In this document: positions 52,688 to 61,884 of the stretch, piece by piece | Position numbering within the stretch: the first letter of the stretch is position 1 | Layout: the number at the start of each line of letters is the position of its first letter | NCBI RefSeq assembly: GCF_014696435.1 | Contig: NZ_JACJQG010000011.1 | Span: 98,619-162,618 of the forward strand | Length of the DNA: 64,000 bases | From: Calothrix anomala FACHB-343 | Lineage (GTDB): Bacteria; Cyanobacteriota; Cyanobacteriia; Cyanobacteriales; Nostocaceae | Reading direction: 5' to 3' | Position numbers and translations under genes: made by a program | Notes under the pieces: model-generated | Database searches by the model: none | Seen by the model: the letters and a program-made list of their open reading frames with translations, nothing else | Told to the model about the DNA's origin: nothing

Positions 52688-53950
52688 ATGTTTAATCGCA
52701 GCCGTCGCAATCTTGCAAATTGGTTTACCCTGACAATGGGGAGTATTTTAATTATATTTGCGGCGGTAGTTTATTACTCAGAAGTCATTGATGAGTTGGA
52801 AGAATTAGACAGATTACTGTATAAAAAAACCATTGTTATGGCTGCAAATGTTAAGTTAGAGCAGCATAATGGACAGCAACAAGTAGACTTAGAACATGTA
52901 CCATTATTAGGCAGTATGGTACTACCATTACCAGAGAGTCAACTAGTATATGCAGCTTGGTACGATAAACAAAAACAACTAGTACAATTTTTTGGTACAA
53001 TTCCGAGCGATCGCCTTTTAGTCTCCGGTGGATTTGATACCATCAAAACTGATAGCAAAGTTTGGCTGCGTCAAGTAACCTTACCTGTCTATCAGGATGG
53101 TGTATTCATTGGTTATTTGCAAGCAGGAATGCCAATGACAGCAACCGAAACCGCTTTAGCAGAATTTCGGCTAGTTTTGGCTATCTCCGTCCCGATTACC
53201 TTAGGTATAGTGGCGCTGACTGGTTGGTGGTTGGGGGGGTTAGCAATGCAACCAATTCGCCACAGTTACGATAGTTTGCAAAGATTTACTGCTGATGCTT
53301 CTCACGAATTGCGATCGCCTCTTACCGCAATTATTAGCAATGCTCAGTATGGCTTTCTTTCTAACTCTACTGCTTTGGAGATCCAGCGTCAACGCTTCCA
53401 CAAGATTTCTGATATTGCTAAATCTATGAGTACTTTAGTCAACGATCTCCTATTTTTAGCACGCAATCAAGGTCAATTACCCAAAGAATTTTTACAAGAA
53501 ATTGAACTCAATAATTTACTTTTAAAAATCGTAGATGATTATCTCACCCAACCAGATGCACAACATCTAAGTTTAGTTTTTCACCTACCAAATTATCCTA
53601 TAAATATCCTTGGCGAACCTAACTTACTCCGGCAAGCAGTTATTAATATCCTGAATAATGGTTGTAAATATACTCCTGCCGATGGTCAAGTTGAGTTAAG
53701 TTTACTTAAACAATCACATTGGGCTATTATTAAAATTATCGATAATGGAATCGGCATTCCCGCAGAAGATTTACCTTATATTTTTGAGAGATTTTATCGA
53801 GTTGATAAAAAGCGATCGCGCAAAACTGGCGGCTTTGGCTTAGGATTAGCAATAGCTCAACAAATCATTCAATCTCATGGTGGTCAAATTACTATTAAAA
53901 GCGTCTTGAAAGAGGGAACATCTGTACAAATGATTTTGCCTATCAAGTGA
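52688..53950 (+). CDS. rppB: Sensor histidine kinase, RppB-like
   Basis: The 420-residue kinase has two transmembrane helices (about 15-33 and 163-185) with a periplasmic sensor between, a HisKA domain (SHELRSPLTAIISNAQYG, His206) and an HATPase (LNNGCKYTPAD, DNGIGIPAEDLPYIFERFYRVDKKRSR, GGFGLGLAIAQQI). The extracytoplasmic part (VYAAWYDKQKQLVQFFG) matches RppB-type kinases. It partners with the regulator upstream. Its start codon lies at the end of a heptamer array. Confidence 0.85.
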   Translation: MFNRSRRNLANWFTLTMGSILIIFAAVVYYSEVIDELEELDRLLYKKTIVMAANVKLEQHNGQQQVDLEHVPLLGSMVLPLPESQLVYAAWYDKQKQLVQFFGTIPSDRLLVSGGFDTIKTDSKVWLRQVTLPVYQDGVFIGYLQAGMPMTATETALAEFRLVLAISVPITLGIVALTGWWLGGLAMQPIRHSYDSLQRFTADASHELRSPLTAIISNAQYGFLSNSTALEIQRQRFHKISDIAKSMSTLVNDLLFLARNQGQLPKEFLQEIELNNLLLKIVDDYLTQPDAQHLSLVFHLPNYPINILGEPNLLRQAVINILNNGCKYTPADGQVELSLLKQSHWAIIKIIDNGIGIPAEDLPYIFERFYRVDKKRSRKTGGFGLGLAIAQQIIQSHGGQITIKSVLKEGTSVQMILPIK

Positions 53951-53960
53951 AATTGATTTC

Positions 53961-54060
53961 ATCCCAATTTGAACAAAGAATAGGACAGATTGTAGGGGCA
54001 TGGCAATGCCATGCCCTCTAGAATATATTGATGTACCGCAAACAGTTTTTAAATTGGTAT
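53961..54060. repeat. GGGCATGGCAATGCCATGCCC repeat, copy 2 with termini
   Basis: ATCCCAATTT (53961-53970) and AAATTGGTAT (54051-54060) are imperfect inverted termini. The centre is GTAGGGGCATGGCAATGCC and the tail AATATATTGATGTACCGCAA. Confidence 0.75.
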
Positions 54061-54086
54061 CACAACTAGTTGCGGGTGAATATAAC

Positions 54087-54138
54087 GCCCTCACCCTCAA
54101 GGGTGGGGCTATAATTGCAAAGCCTGCCTGCGCAGGCT
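54087..54138. terminator. Double-hairpin bidirectional terminator
   Basis: GCCCTCACCCT/AGGGTGGGGC (54087-54110) is followed by AGCCTGC-CTGC-GCAGGCT (54121-54138). They lie between the kinase gene and the convergent 54180 gene. Confidence 0.7.
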
Positions 54139-54179
54139 AGATTATATGCATTTTCATCTTCAATTGTCATGACTAAAAA

Positions 54180-54749
54180 TCATAATTGTTTATCTACAGG
54201 AATCAACAAGTAGGTTGCTTGCTCATCAGGTACATTGCTAGTCTGACTTTCACTATTGCTGATATTCGCTGCGTCTTCAACACTATCTTTGACATCAACA
54301 GCTTTATCCTTAACAGTATCTACTGTATCTTGAACAGTGTCATTAATTTTAACTGCTGTATTCTTCACCACATCCACTGTATTAATAACAGTATTGTTAA
54401 CACCTTCAGCAGAATCTTTAATTGCATCTCCTACATCTTTAACAGTGTAATTAACACCATCAGCTACAGTCTTAATTGCTGTTCCCACACCTTGAACTGT
54501 ATTGTTCACACCCTTAGCTGCACCTTTTACCCCATTTCCTAAACCTTGAATACCTTGATTGATTCTTTCGGCTGTACCTTTAATAGTTAAAGCAATAGCT
54601 ACTGCGCCTAATGTACCGCCTATAATGGCTCCCATCGCTATTTTTGCCAGATTATTACTACCACTATCTGTTGTATAAGTCTCAGATTTGTCTGTGGCAA
54701 AATCAATATTATTATCAGACTTATCTAAAATCTGCTGGTTTCCATTCAT
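54180..54749 (-). CDS. Glycine-zipper protein with amphipathic repeats
   Basis: The 189-residue protein has a polar N-terminus, a Gly-rich hydrophobic segment (KIAMGAIIGGTLGAVAIALTIKG, about 36-58) and then about ten degenerate 11-mer repeats such as GVNNTVQGVGT, GVNYTVKDVGD, TVDTVKDKAVD, like late-embryogenesis (LEA)-type or YtxH-like amphipathic helices. It ends TYLLIPVDKQL. It is a smaller paralogue of the protein at 55152-56195, transcribed in the same direction with 402 bases between. A membrane-associated stress role is plausible, not shown. Confidence 0.7.
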   Translation of the reverse strand: MNGNQQILDKSDNNIDFATDKSETYTTDSGSNNLAKIAMGAIIGGTLGAVAIALTIKGTAERINQGIQGLGNGVKGAAKGVNNTVQGVGTAIKTVADGVNYTVKDVGDAIKDSAEGVNNTVINTVDVVKNTAVKINDTVQDTVDTVKDKAVDVKDSVEDAANISNSESQTSNVPDEQATYLLIPVDKQL

Positions 54750-54792
54750 AGTTATTTACTCCTTTATTATCCAAGAAATTGAAGTGTATTTA

Positions 54793-54899
54793 TTACAGCA
54801 AATTGCAAGTTGGTGAGGTACAGATTATCGTTAATTGTAGGGGCACTGGCACTGCCATGCCCCGAAGCGCGTACCTCATTTACCTGAAATAAACTGTAA
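54793..54899. repeat. Inverted-repeat element with TTACAGC termini
   Basis: TTACAGCAAATTGCAAG at the left and CTGTAA at the right enclose GGTACAGATTATCGTTAATT and the palindrome GGGGCACTGGCACTGCC. It is related to the element at 23087-23197. Confidence 0.7.
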
Positions 54900-54918
54900 G
54901 TATTCCTAAGCCTTGATA

Positions 54919-55042
54919 ATACCAATTTGAAGAATTATCGTTACAGATTTAAGTTGGGTTTCGTTCCTTAAGCCAACACCCCAACGCTTTATATATGTTG
55001 GGTCTCACAACCTATTTGTCGCATTCTTTTTTTAATTGGTAT
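54919..55042. repeat. ATACCAATT-bounded repeat
   Basis: ATACCAATT (54919-54927) and AATTGGTAT (55034-55042) are perfect 9-bp termini around an AAGTTGGGTTTCG...CCAACACCCC core. The core resembles the GTAGGTTGGG family, suggesting a hybrid. Confidence 0.65.
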
Positions 55043-55151
55043 AACTTAAGAACACTTATCCATAAGAATTAATTCTTCAGCCATTATTGATGAAATTATC
55101 ATCAATAAAACCCGAGTTTAATTCAGGATATGAGAGATTTTCACCTAACAG

Positions 55152-56195
55152 TCAGTCAAGCCGAGCAATTTCTTCTTCGAGTGAATTATCTTCCAGAGAA
55201 TTTGCTGGGTTTTCCATCTCTGTTAAGGTCACCGAAGTAACAATTAGTCCTTCTGATTGTTCTGGAGATGAAATGTAGAACATTGACTCAGGATTTTGTT
55301 GACCTGTAACGCTTTCGTTTATATTCTGTTGGTTACCTGTCATCTGTCCTGGAGATTGATACCCCTGATTTCCAGATGGCTGGACATTGTTAACTCTATC
55401 TTTAGCTGAATCCGCTACACCTTGCACCGTTTGGTTAGCACTCTGTGCTGTATTTTGGATGGCGTCTAGGGTACCCATTGTAGTTTGTCTAGCTACCTCA
55501 GTAACGTTTTGCGCTGCATCTTTGGCGATGTTTGCACTAGCTTGGACAACCTGACTCACACCTTGCGCTGTATTTTGGACGGCGTCTAATGCACCAGATG
55601 CAGTTTGTTTGACACCCTCTGCAACACCCTCTGCAGTATCTAAAGTTCCACCAACAACGGCTTGGGAAGCACCTTCAGCAACACTCTTGGCTGCTTCACC
55701 TAAACCTCTAGCTGTTTGACCAAGACCTTCACCAATAGTCTTTGATGCTTCTGCTATTCCTTTTGCAGCAATATTCAAACCTATACCGATTCTTCTACCA
55801 GCTAAAGCACCTACAGTAGCACCAATAATTCCGCCTATAAGCGCCCTCGTAAAAATCGGATTTATCCCTCTATTTTCGGAACGATTATCAGATTGAGGCG
55901 TAGTTCTCGGAGGATTTATATCTGTTGATACTCCAGTACCTTGGTTAATGTTGGTCGAACCTGGATAGGATTGACCACCTGTTGTCCCACTATATCCAGT
56001 TCCAGAGACTCCGCTACCTCTGTTGATATTAGTTGAACCCTGAGAAGATTGACCTGTTGCTGCGCGATCGCTATATTCGTTTCCAAAGGTGCTAGCATCT
56101 TGGTTAATGTTAGTTGAACCTGGATAAGATTGACCTGTTGCTGTGCGGTCAACATTTCCACCTTGATTGTTAAAAGTCTGGCTGCTTTCTACCAT
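55152..56195 (-). CDS. Glycine-zipper protein, large paralogue with peptide repeats
   Basis: The 347-residue protein has three N-terminal copies of GQSYPGSTNINQ-like units (residues about 18-85), a glycine-zipper membrane segment (ALIGGIIGATVGALAGRRIGIGL, about 113-135), then amphipathic helical repeats: AEASKTIGEGLGQTARG, AEGVKQTASGALDAVQN, ARQTTMGTLDAIQNTAQ. Its C-terminus is acidic. The layout matches the smaller gene at 54180. Some stretches recur at the DNA level, such as GTTGAACCTGGATA. Function unknown. Confidence 0.7.
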   Translation of the reverse strand: MVESSQTFNNQGGNVDRTATGQSYPGSTNINQDASTFGNEYSDRAATGQSSQGSTNINRGSGVSGTGYSGTTGGQSYPGSTNINQGTGVSTDINPPRTTPQSDNRSENRGINPIFTRALIGGIIGATVGALAGRRIGIGLNIAAKGIAEASKTIGEGLGQTARGLGEAAKSVAEGASQAVVGGTLDTAEGVAEGVKQTASGALDAVQNTAQGVSQVVQASANIAKDAAQNVTEVARQTTMGTLDAIQNTAQSANQTVQGVADSAKDRVNNVQPSGNQGYQSPGQMTGNQQNINESVTGQQNPESMFYISSPEQSEGLIVTSVTLTEMENPANSLEDNSLEEEIARLD

Positions 56196-56735
56196 ATCAA
56201 TAGTCTCCTGAGATTACAAAGGATTAACAAGCATTCATTTAATGTTTGCTCTTACCAGCTATTAACCTAACAATTATAGAGATTAAGTTAACTACTCTAA
56301 AGAAACACATCATTAAGTAATTATTTATCAAAAGTAGTAGTTTTTCACCCTAGTATCTTTTTAAAAATCAAGCAACAACAGCCATACTTTGCAAATATTG
56401 AATTACAGAAGAAATCGGTTAAAAAAATATTAATATTTACTGTGCCAATAGCGACATTTAAACAAGCATGGCTAAAGCAATAATAGGCGTATAAAGTTGA
56501 ATAATCTAGAAATATTTACAATCTAGTTGGTAAGTAATTTATTTTGACAGAAAATTAGCTAAAAATTTGTAAAGCCATAGCAGAGTATGCTTATAATGCC
56601 AATATTTATCTATTAATGGAACTATTTTTGCTATGCACTAAAATAGTCTACCATTAGATAGAAATGGTATGAAATACTTTAAAGTATCCTAAATTAAATG
56701 TTTATTTTTGATTTAAAAGCAATCAGCTAATTGGT
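56196..56735. other. 540-bp AT-rich intergenic region
   Basis: No coding frame, dispersed repeat or strong hairpin is recognised. It lies upstream of the minus-strand paralogue at 55152 and downstream of coaBC, so it should contain the former's promoter. Confidence 0.5.
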
Positions 56736-57941
56736 CTATCCCCAGGCAAAATCATATAAATGATGTGCCATTTGTAATTTGGAACAAGGGGGGATTTCTA
56801 ACTGTTTTCCTTGTTTATCTAAAAATATCGCTTGATTATTATCGCTACCAAAGCCACTATCAGTTTTATCGATAGGATTGGCAACAATTACATCCAAGTT
56901 TTTTCGCTTTAATTTATCCAAAGCAGGCGCTACAATATCACCAGTTTGAGCCGCAAATCCAATCAAACATTGATGTGGCTGCTTCATTTTCGCTAGTTCG
57001 CTGACAATATCGGGTACAAATTCTAAAGCTAAAGATTCAGGAAGCGATCGCTTGGGTAATTTTTCGCTACTATAATCTCTGGGTTTAACATCCGCCACAG
57101 CTGCGGACATGACTATCATATCTGCACTCGTTAAATATTCCTGCATCACCTGCTGCATTTCTTCAGCATTAATCACAGGAATTGCTTGCACGCCTAAAGG
57201 TACGTTCCAATTAGCGGGGCCATGTACTAAAGTAACGTTAGCACCGCGATGAAGTGCAGCCTGTGCTAGCGCTAGTCCCATTTTCCCAGTAGAAGGATTC
57301 CCAATAAACCGCACCGGATCTAGAAATTCTCGCGTTCCCCCAGCACTAATTAATACCCGCTTCCCAACTAAATCGCGTTTACCGCCAGTGTGCAATAAAG
57401 ACTGAATATAAGCCAAAATTTCTGGAGGTTCAGCCATTCTCCCCGCACCGACGCGATCGCAAGCTAATAACCCCGATGCCGTACCAATACCATGATATCG
57501 GCTATCTGTCAATAGTTGCTGCCAATTGCGCTGAACTGCCAGCTGTTCCCACATATCTGTGTTCATTGCAGGCGCTAACAGCACCGGACAGGTAGAAGCT
57601 AGTACAGTATTAGTGAGTAAATTATCCGCCATCCCATAAGTTAACTTGGCTAAAGTATTAGCTGTTAACGGTGCAATTACCAATAAATCTGCCCATTCAC
57701 CCAATTCTATATGCAAAGGGCGAGAGTGAATCGGTTGCCAAAATAGCTCGTCGGTATAGGCGCTATGACGAGAAAGAGTAGCTAAAGTTAGGGGTGTGAC
57801 AAAAGCCTGCGCTGAATTCGTGAGAATTACGCGCACTTCTACCCCAGATTGAAATAGCCGTGAAACCAGTTCACAGACTTTATAGGCGGCGATACCGCCG
57901 CCTACACCGATGACAACCTTTGATAATTTGGGATTTAGCAT
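56736..57941 (-). CDS. coaBC: Phosphopantothenoylcysteine decarboxylase/synthase CoaBC
   Basis: This 401-residue bifunctional enzyme makes 4'-phosphopantetheine for coenzyme A. The N-terminal CoaC flavoprotein part has [14 protein letters not shown] and [15 protein letters not shown], the catalytic-region [13 protein letters not shown] (PxMNxxMW) and, after a linker near 185, the CoaB part with [25 protein letters not shown] and [25 protein letters not shown]. The Lys of the synthetase (SEKLPK) is present. Divergent spacing to the next genes is short, so it may follow the DUF2555 gene on the minus strand. Confidence 0.96.
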   Translation of the reverse strand: MLNPKLSKVVIGVGGGIAAYKVCELVSRLFQSGVEVRVILTNSAQAFVTPLTLATLSRHSAYTDELFWQPIHSRPLHIELGEWADLLVIAPLTANTLAKLTYGMADNLLTNTVLASTCPVLLAPAMNTDMWEQLAVQRNWQQLLTDSRYHGIGTASGLLACDRVGAGRMAEPPEILAYIQSLLHTGGKRDLVGKRVLISAGGTREFLDPVRFIGNPSTGKMGLALAQAALHRGANVTLVHGPANWNVPLGVQAIPVINAEEMQQVMQEYLTSADMIVMSAAVADVKPRDYSSEKLPKRSLPESLALEFVPDIVSELAKMKQPHQCLIGFAAQTGDIVAPALDKLKRKNLDVIVANPIDKTDSGFGSDNNQAIFLDKQGKQLEIPPCSKLQMAHHLYDFAWG

Positions 57942-58008
57942 TGGTGCTAAGGATGAGAAAATAAGATTAAAGTACTTTCATCCTTCACACTTTATCCTTA
58001 TCCTTTAT

Positions 58009-58221
58009 CTAAGCTTCATCGTAGGGTTCCAAGTCTAAGAGGTGGATATAGGGTTCAACTAACTCCGGACGCTGAAATGCGATCGCTCGCAGTAGATGCC
58101 AATCATTCAAACCCTCAAAAGCATTGCTATAATTATCCATCTCCAGACGTGTAGCTAACTCTTCAACATCTGTCACAGTCATGGCAGCAATTTCTTTTCT
58201 GGAAATGCTTAGAGTTTTCAT
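58009..58221 (-). CDS. DUF2555 protein
   Basis: The 70-residue protein is the small cyanobacterial DUF2555 family member: MKTLSISRKEIAAMTVTDVEELATRLEMDNYSNAFEGL (read in pieces), then WHLLRAIAFQRPELVEPY and HLLDLEPYDEA. The function is unknown in this family. It precedes coaBC on the minus strand with 67 bases between, and a shared transcript is possible. No membrane segment. Confidence 0.85.
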   Translation of the reverse strand: MKTLSISRKEIAAMTVTDVEELATRLEMDNYSNAFEGLNDWHLLRAIAFQRPELVEPYIHLLDLEPYDEA

Positions 58222-58375
58222 AATGCTTGCCCCTCCCTATTGCAGCATTCGCACCCAGCATGGGTCGGGTTGTGCTTTTCACGGCCACCCAATATATCTT
58301 ACTCATTAGATGGTGTGGATTTTGTAAAAATTTTCCGGATTTCTACGTTCTTTTGTAAAAAAATTGCAACTAAGG

Positions 58376-59002
58376 CTACTCAATTGCATTGATTATAAAA
58401 TTCCGTAGCAGCTCTAACACTTGTAAACCAATTTCATGACCCATATCAAACTCCTGATATTGCAAGGGAACTCCCAAGGCTTCTAAGGTAGCTTTTGCTT
58501 TCACCGCCGCCGATAAGGGGACAACTTCATCTTGTCTGCCATGAGTAATTAACGTAGGTGGAAAAGTATCTTTAGCAACTTTTCCAGCTTCAGGATGTAA
58601 ATAACCACTCATCGCCACTAAACCGGCTAGAGGTAAGTTTAATCCTACATCCAAAGTCATCGCTGCCCCCTGGGAGAATCCACTTAAAACAGTGCGTGAT
58701 AAAGGTACACCTGTGACGCTTTCCAAAGACAGCAACCAATCTGTGAGTATTTGCCGGCTTTCAGTTAAACCTTGATACATATTTTCTTCGCGCAGGTCAT
58801 ACCATGCCCTACCTGTGGCAGCATAGGGATAAGGGTAAGGCGCATTGGGAAAGGCAAACTGATAATCTGGCAAATCAAAATAAGGCAATAAACCCGCCAC
58901 ATCATCAGCACTAGCACCCCAACCGTGTAAAGTTACGATTAAACCTAATGGTGCTTGATCTGAGTCTGGGGGTACAGAAATGAATTCTAAAGTTTGAGTC
59001 AT
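58376..59002 (-). CDS. Alpha/beta-hydrolase, carboxylesterase/phospholipase family
   Basis: The 208-residue esterase has the oxyanion stretch VTLHGWGASADD (residues 23-34), the nucleophile elbow LSGFSQGAAM (Ser in GFSQG), the Asp in ITHGRQDEVVP and the His in DMGHEIGLQ. This is the carboxylesterase Est/YpfH type that hydrolyses short acyl or lysophospholipid esters. There is no signal peptide, so it is cytoplasmic. An AGACGCGATTAATCGCGTCT palindrome sits just upstream of its start. Confidence 0.87.
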   Translation of the reverse strand: MTQTLEFISVPPDSDQAPLGLIVTLHGWGASADDVAGLLPYFDLPDYQFAFPNAPYPYPYAATGRAWYDLREENMYQGLTESRQILTDWLLSLESVTGVPLSRTVLSGFSQGAAMTLDVGLNLPLAGLVAMSGYLHPEAGKVAKDTFPPTLITHGRQDEVVPLSAAVKAKATLEALGVPLQYQEFDMGHEIGLQVLELLRNFIINAIE

Positions 59003-59010
59003 GTTTTTAG

Positions 59011-59030
59011 AGACGCGATTAATCGCGTCT
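59011..59030. repeat. AGACGCGATTAATCGCGTCT palindrome, copy 3
   Basis: This is a perfect 20-bp palindrome, nine bases upstream of the esterase start codon on its coding strand. It is the most symmetric of the three copies. Confidence 0.85.
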
Positions 59031-59218
59031 GTACAATGGTCACTTGTTAGGAATAATTAACAACAGAGAATCCTCTTAAAAAGTATGCAACAAGAAGATA
59101 GGATTGCTGTCAAACTTTTTCTCCTTTCTGCCCCCTGTCCCCTGCCTTCTGCCTTGACCATTGACTTGTAAAATATTCTTCTGCCTTCATTGTTTGTACC
59201 AAAGGAAACTGGGGAATT

Positions 59219-60763
59219 ATGGCACGTTTGGCTTTGCTGAGTGTATCCAATAAAACTGGATTAATTGACCTAGCGCGTAGCTTAGTAGAAGAATTTAACT
59301 TTGATTTAATTAGCAGTGGAGGTACAGCTAAAGCAATCAAAGATGCGGGAATACCAGTGACAAAAGTCTCTGATTATACAGGTTCGCCAGAAATTTTAGG
59401 CGGGCGAGTGAAAACTTTGCATCCGCGAATTCATGGCGGGATTTTAGCACGAAAGGATTTCCCTCAAGATTTGACAGATTTAGAAAATAACCAAATTCGT
59501 CCGATTGATTTGGTAGTTGTCAATCTCTATCCCTTTGAGGAAACTATTGCTAAACCTGGGGTAAGTTTACCAGAAGCGATTGAACAAATTGATATTGGCG
59601 GCCCGGCGATGTTAAGGGCTGCATCGAAAAATTTCGCTCATTTGACAGTATTATGCGATCCCGCCCAGTATGATGAATATTTACAGGAATTACGGCAAAA
59701 TAATGGGGAAGCATCCCTAGAATTTCGCCAAAAGTCGGCTTTAAAAGGATTTTTACATACTGCTAGCTACGACCAAGCGATCGCATCTTATCTCACTGCT
59801 GCCCAAAATGATGCATCGGCTTTACCCCAGCATTACAGCCTCGCTGGAAAGCAAGTACAATCTCTGCGTTATGGCGAAAATCCCCATCAAAGCGCTGCTT
59901 GGTATGAAACAGGTAGCACATCTACAGGCTGGGCGGCGGCAAGTAAGCTGCAAGGAAAGGAACTCAGTTACAATAATTTAGTTGATTTAGAAGCCGCCCG
60001 ACGCATCATTACTGAATTTACAGATACCCCCGCAGCAGCCATTCTCAAACACACCAATCCCTGCGGCGTAGCTTTAGGCGATACCATCAAAGAAGCTTAT
60101 GAAAAAGCGTTTAATGCTGATGCTGTTTCCGCTTTTGGGGGAATTGTCGCCCTCAACCGTCCCATTGATGAAGCTACAGCCAGTGAGTTAACTAAAACTT
60201 TTTTAGAATGTGTGGTAGCACCTGGTTGTGAAGGCGACGCGCAAGCGATTCTCGCCGCTAAATCTAAAGTCCGGGTATTAATATTACCAGATTTAAACAG
60301 CGGCCCCAAAGAAACAGTCAAAGCGATCGCAGGTGGTTTTCTTGTTCAAGCCTCGGATGATATTATTGCTGACATCAGCCAATGGAAAGTTGCCACCGAA
60401 CGCCAACCCAGCGCCAGCGAATTAGCTGAATTGCTGTTTGCTTGGAAAGTTTGCAAGCATGTGAAATCCAACGCCATTGTTGTCAGCCGCGATCGCGCTA
60501 CTCTAGGAGTAGGCGCAGGACAAATGAACCGTGTCGGTTCCGCCAAAATCGCCCTCGAACAAGCCGGAGACTTAGCCAAAGGCGCGTTTCTCGCCAGCGA
60601 TGGCTTTTTCCCCTTTGATGATACCGTGAGAGCCGCAGCAGAGGCGGGAATTACTGGCATTGTCCAACCGGGGGGAAGCCTGCGGGATCAAGATTCTATC
60701 AAAGCTGCCAATGAATTAGGTTTAGTTATGGTACTAACTGGTGTGAGACATTTTTTACACTAA
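59219..60763 (+). CDS. purH: Bifunctional AICAR transformylase/IMP cyclohydrolase PurH
   Basis: The 514-residue enzyme performs the last two steps of IMP synthesis. The N-terminal MGS-like IMP cyclohydrolase domain shows SVSNKTGLIDLARSL, SGGTAKAIKDAGIPV, GRVKTLHPRIHGGIL and NLYPFEETIAKPG. The C-terminal transformylase domain shows KQVQSLRYGENPHQSA, LSYNNLVDLEAARRI, AAAILKHTNPCGVAL with the catalytic Lys-His, and SDGFFPFDDTV. Upstream AAGGAAAC lies before the ATG. A probable Yfr2-type RNA follows on the same strand. Confidence 0.97.
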   Translation: MARLALLSVSNKTGLIDLARSLVEEFNFDLISSGGTAKAIKDAGIPVTKVSDYTGSPEILGGRVKTLHPRIHGGILARKDFPQDLTDLENNQIRPIDLVVVNLYPFEETIAKPGVSLPEAIEQIDIGGPAMLRAASKNFAHLTVLCDPAQYDEYLQELRQNNGEASLEFRQKSALKGFLHTASYDQAIASYLTAAQNDASALPQHYSLAGKQVQSLRYGENPHQSAAWYETGSTSTGWAAASKLQGKELSYNNLVDLEAARRIITEFTDTPAAAILKHTNPCGVALGDTIKEAYEKAFNADAVSAFGGIVALNRPIDEATASELTKTFLECVVAPGCEGDAQAILAAKSKVRVLILPDLNSGPKETVKAIAGGFLVQASDDIIADISQWKVATERQPSASELAELLFAWKVCKHVKSNAIVVSRDRATLGVGAGQMNRVGSAKIALEQAGDLAKGAFLASDGFFPFDDTVRAAAEAGITGIVQPGGSLRDQDSIKAANELGLVMVLTGVRHFLH

Positions 60764-60842
60764 ATTTGTTCCCGTATTTAGTACACTTTTTCAAGTGTCA
60801 CCGAACATACTTGTAAAATCTTTGAACAAGTGATATCTTCTA

Positions 60843-60917
60843 GTTGTGTGTGAGGAGCAAGTTAAAGATAAAAAACGTCTGGGGTGGAAACACGGCAACA
60901 CTCCCAGGCGTTTTTTA
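60843..60917 (+). ncRNA. Probable Yfr2-family small RNA
   Basis: GGAAACA at 60886-60892 is the signature motif of the Yfr2 family; it lies in the loop of a strong hairpin whose arms are ACGTCTGGGGTG and CACTCCCAGGCGT (with one bulged A), followed by TTTTTT to 60916. A plausible promoter is TTGTAA at 60810 and TATCTT at 60833, spaced 17. The transcript would be about 75 bases, within the family range. The segment could instead be only the purH terminator, since it begins about 80 bases after the purH stop. Confidence 0.6.
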
Positions 60918-61010
60918 ATGGGCACTTGAAAATTAGGAAGAGAGACAAGGTGAAGGGAAGGGGGACAAGGAAGACAAGGGGGACAAGGAGGACAAAGAAT
61001 ATTCTCTAAT

Positions 61011-61065
61011 GCCCAATGCCCAATGCCCAATGCCCAATGCCCAATGCCCAATGCCCAATGCCCAA
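61011..61065. repeat. STRR array (GCCCAAT heptamer, seven copies)
   Basis: Seven perfect GCCCAAT units ending at the stop codon of the DUF2808 gene on the opposite strand. Confidence 0.95.
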
Positions 61066-61067
61066 AT

Positions 61068-61565
61068 TCAACTTTGATCGGGAAGATCGATTCTTGCTGT
61101 CCCCACGGGAATATCCCCTTGCAATCCCATTCTTTGCGCAGTCACGCCATAAAGTAGAGTTTTTACCGCAGGAACCCGGTTTCTTACCCCTGCAAACTGC
61201 ACTTCTATAGAATTACCAGGGGTTACAGGTTGCTCAAAGGTGATTGTTACACGCCCTTTAGTAGTCTGTGTTTTAGCAGCAATTTCTCTACCCGATTGAT
61301 CCTTAATTTGAAGTTGCTCAAAACGTTCCATCTGGTAGGGGAGAGTAATCATTAAATCTTGTACAGACATCCCATCTACCGCGACTCTAATATAATGAGT
61401 ATTATTTAATACGCCAGAACCAGTGATATGGGGAACGTTAATTGTATAGCCTGTTTGCGATTGTGCTTGTGCAATTAGGTGTTGAGATTGTGCAGGTGTG
61501 GCGATCGCTGTAGCAGATGTAGCTAGAATTAAAGTAGATAAAGCACCAAAAATAAATCCTTTCAT
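61068..61565 (-). CDS. DUF2808 secreted protein
   Basis: The 165-residue protein has a Sec signal peptide (MKGFIFGALSTLILATSATAIA, cleavage near ATPAQS) and a DUF2808 domain with HYIRVAVDGMSVQDLMITLP, QLQIKDQSGREI and VTITFEQPVTPGNSIEVQFAGV. The domain is a beta-rich fold of unknown function restricted to cyanobacteria. It is probably periplasmic. The 319 bases upstream (61566-61884) contain no gene or repeat I recognise. Confidence 0.82.
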   Translation of the reverse strand: MKGFIFGALSTLILATSATAIATPAQSQHLIAQAQSQTGYTINVPHITGSGVLNNTHYIRVAVDGMSVQDLMITLPYQMERFEQLQIKDQSGREIAAKTQTTKGRVTITFEQPVTPGNSIEVQFAGVRNRVPAVKTLLYGVTAQRMGLQGDIPVGTARIDLPDQS

Positions 61566-61884
61566 GACTCAATACCTATTTTTTAGATGAACTATTAACT
61601 CTAAAGCGTTAAAAGCTTGTAATTAATAGATTGATTCATGAATATGAGATGACACTGACAGCTAAATGAAATTATTCTGAGATTTAAATATTAGTTTTCT
61701 CAGCTAAAATTTTATTAGCAATAATCCCTGAAAGTGGCTGATAGCAACACAAAAGCAAATTTTCTTATCAAAATCTATAACTCTTTTCAGGAAAAACTCA
61801 TTTTTCTGGAGCATCGGACAATTACAGTAAAGTTATTTTTAAAAGTTATTTTTATTCTACGATTAGCTGCTTGAGGTAAAAAAG

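Noticed and set aside
61016-61210. 64-residue frame starting in the GCCCAAT array
   Set aside because: The repeated PNAQCPM reading is array sequence, and the rest is antisense to the DUF2808 gene.
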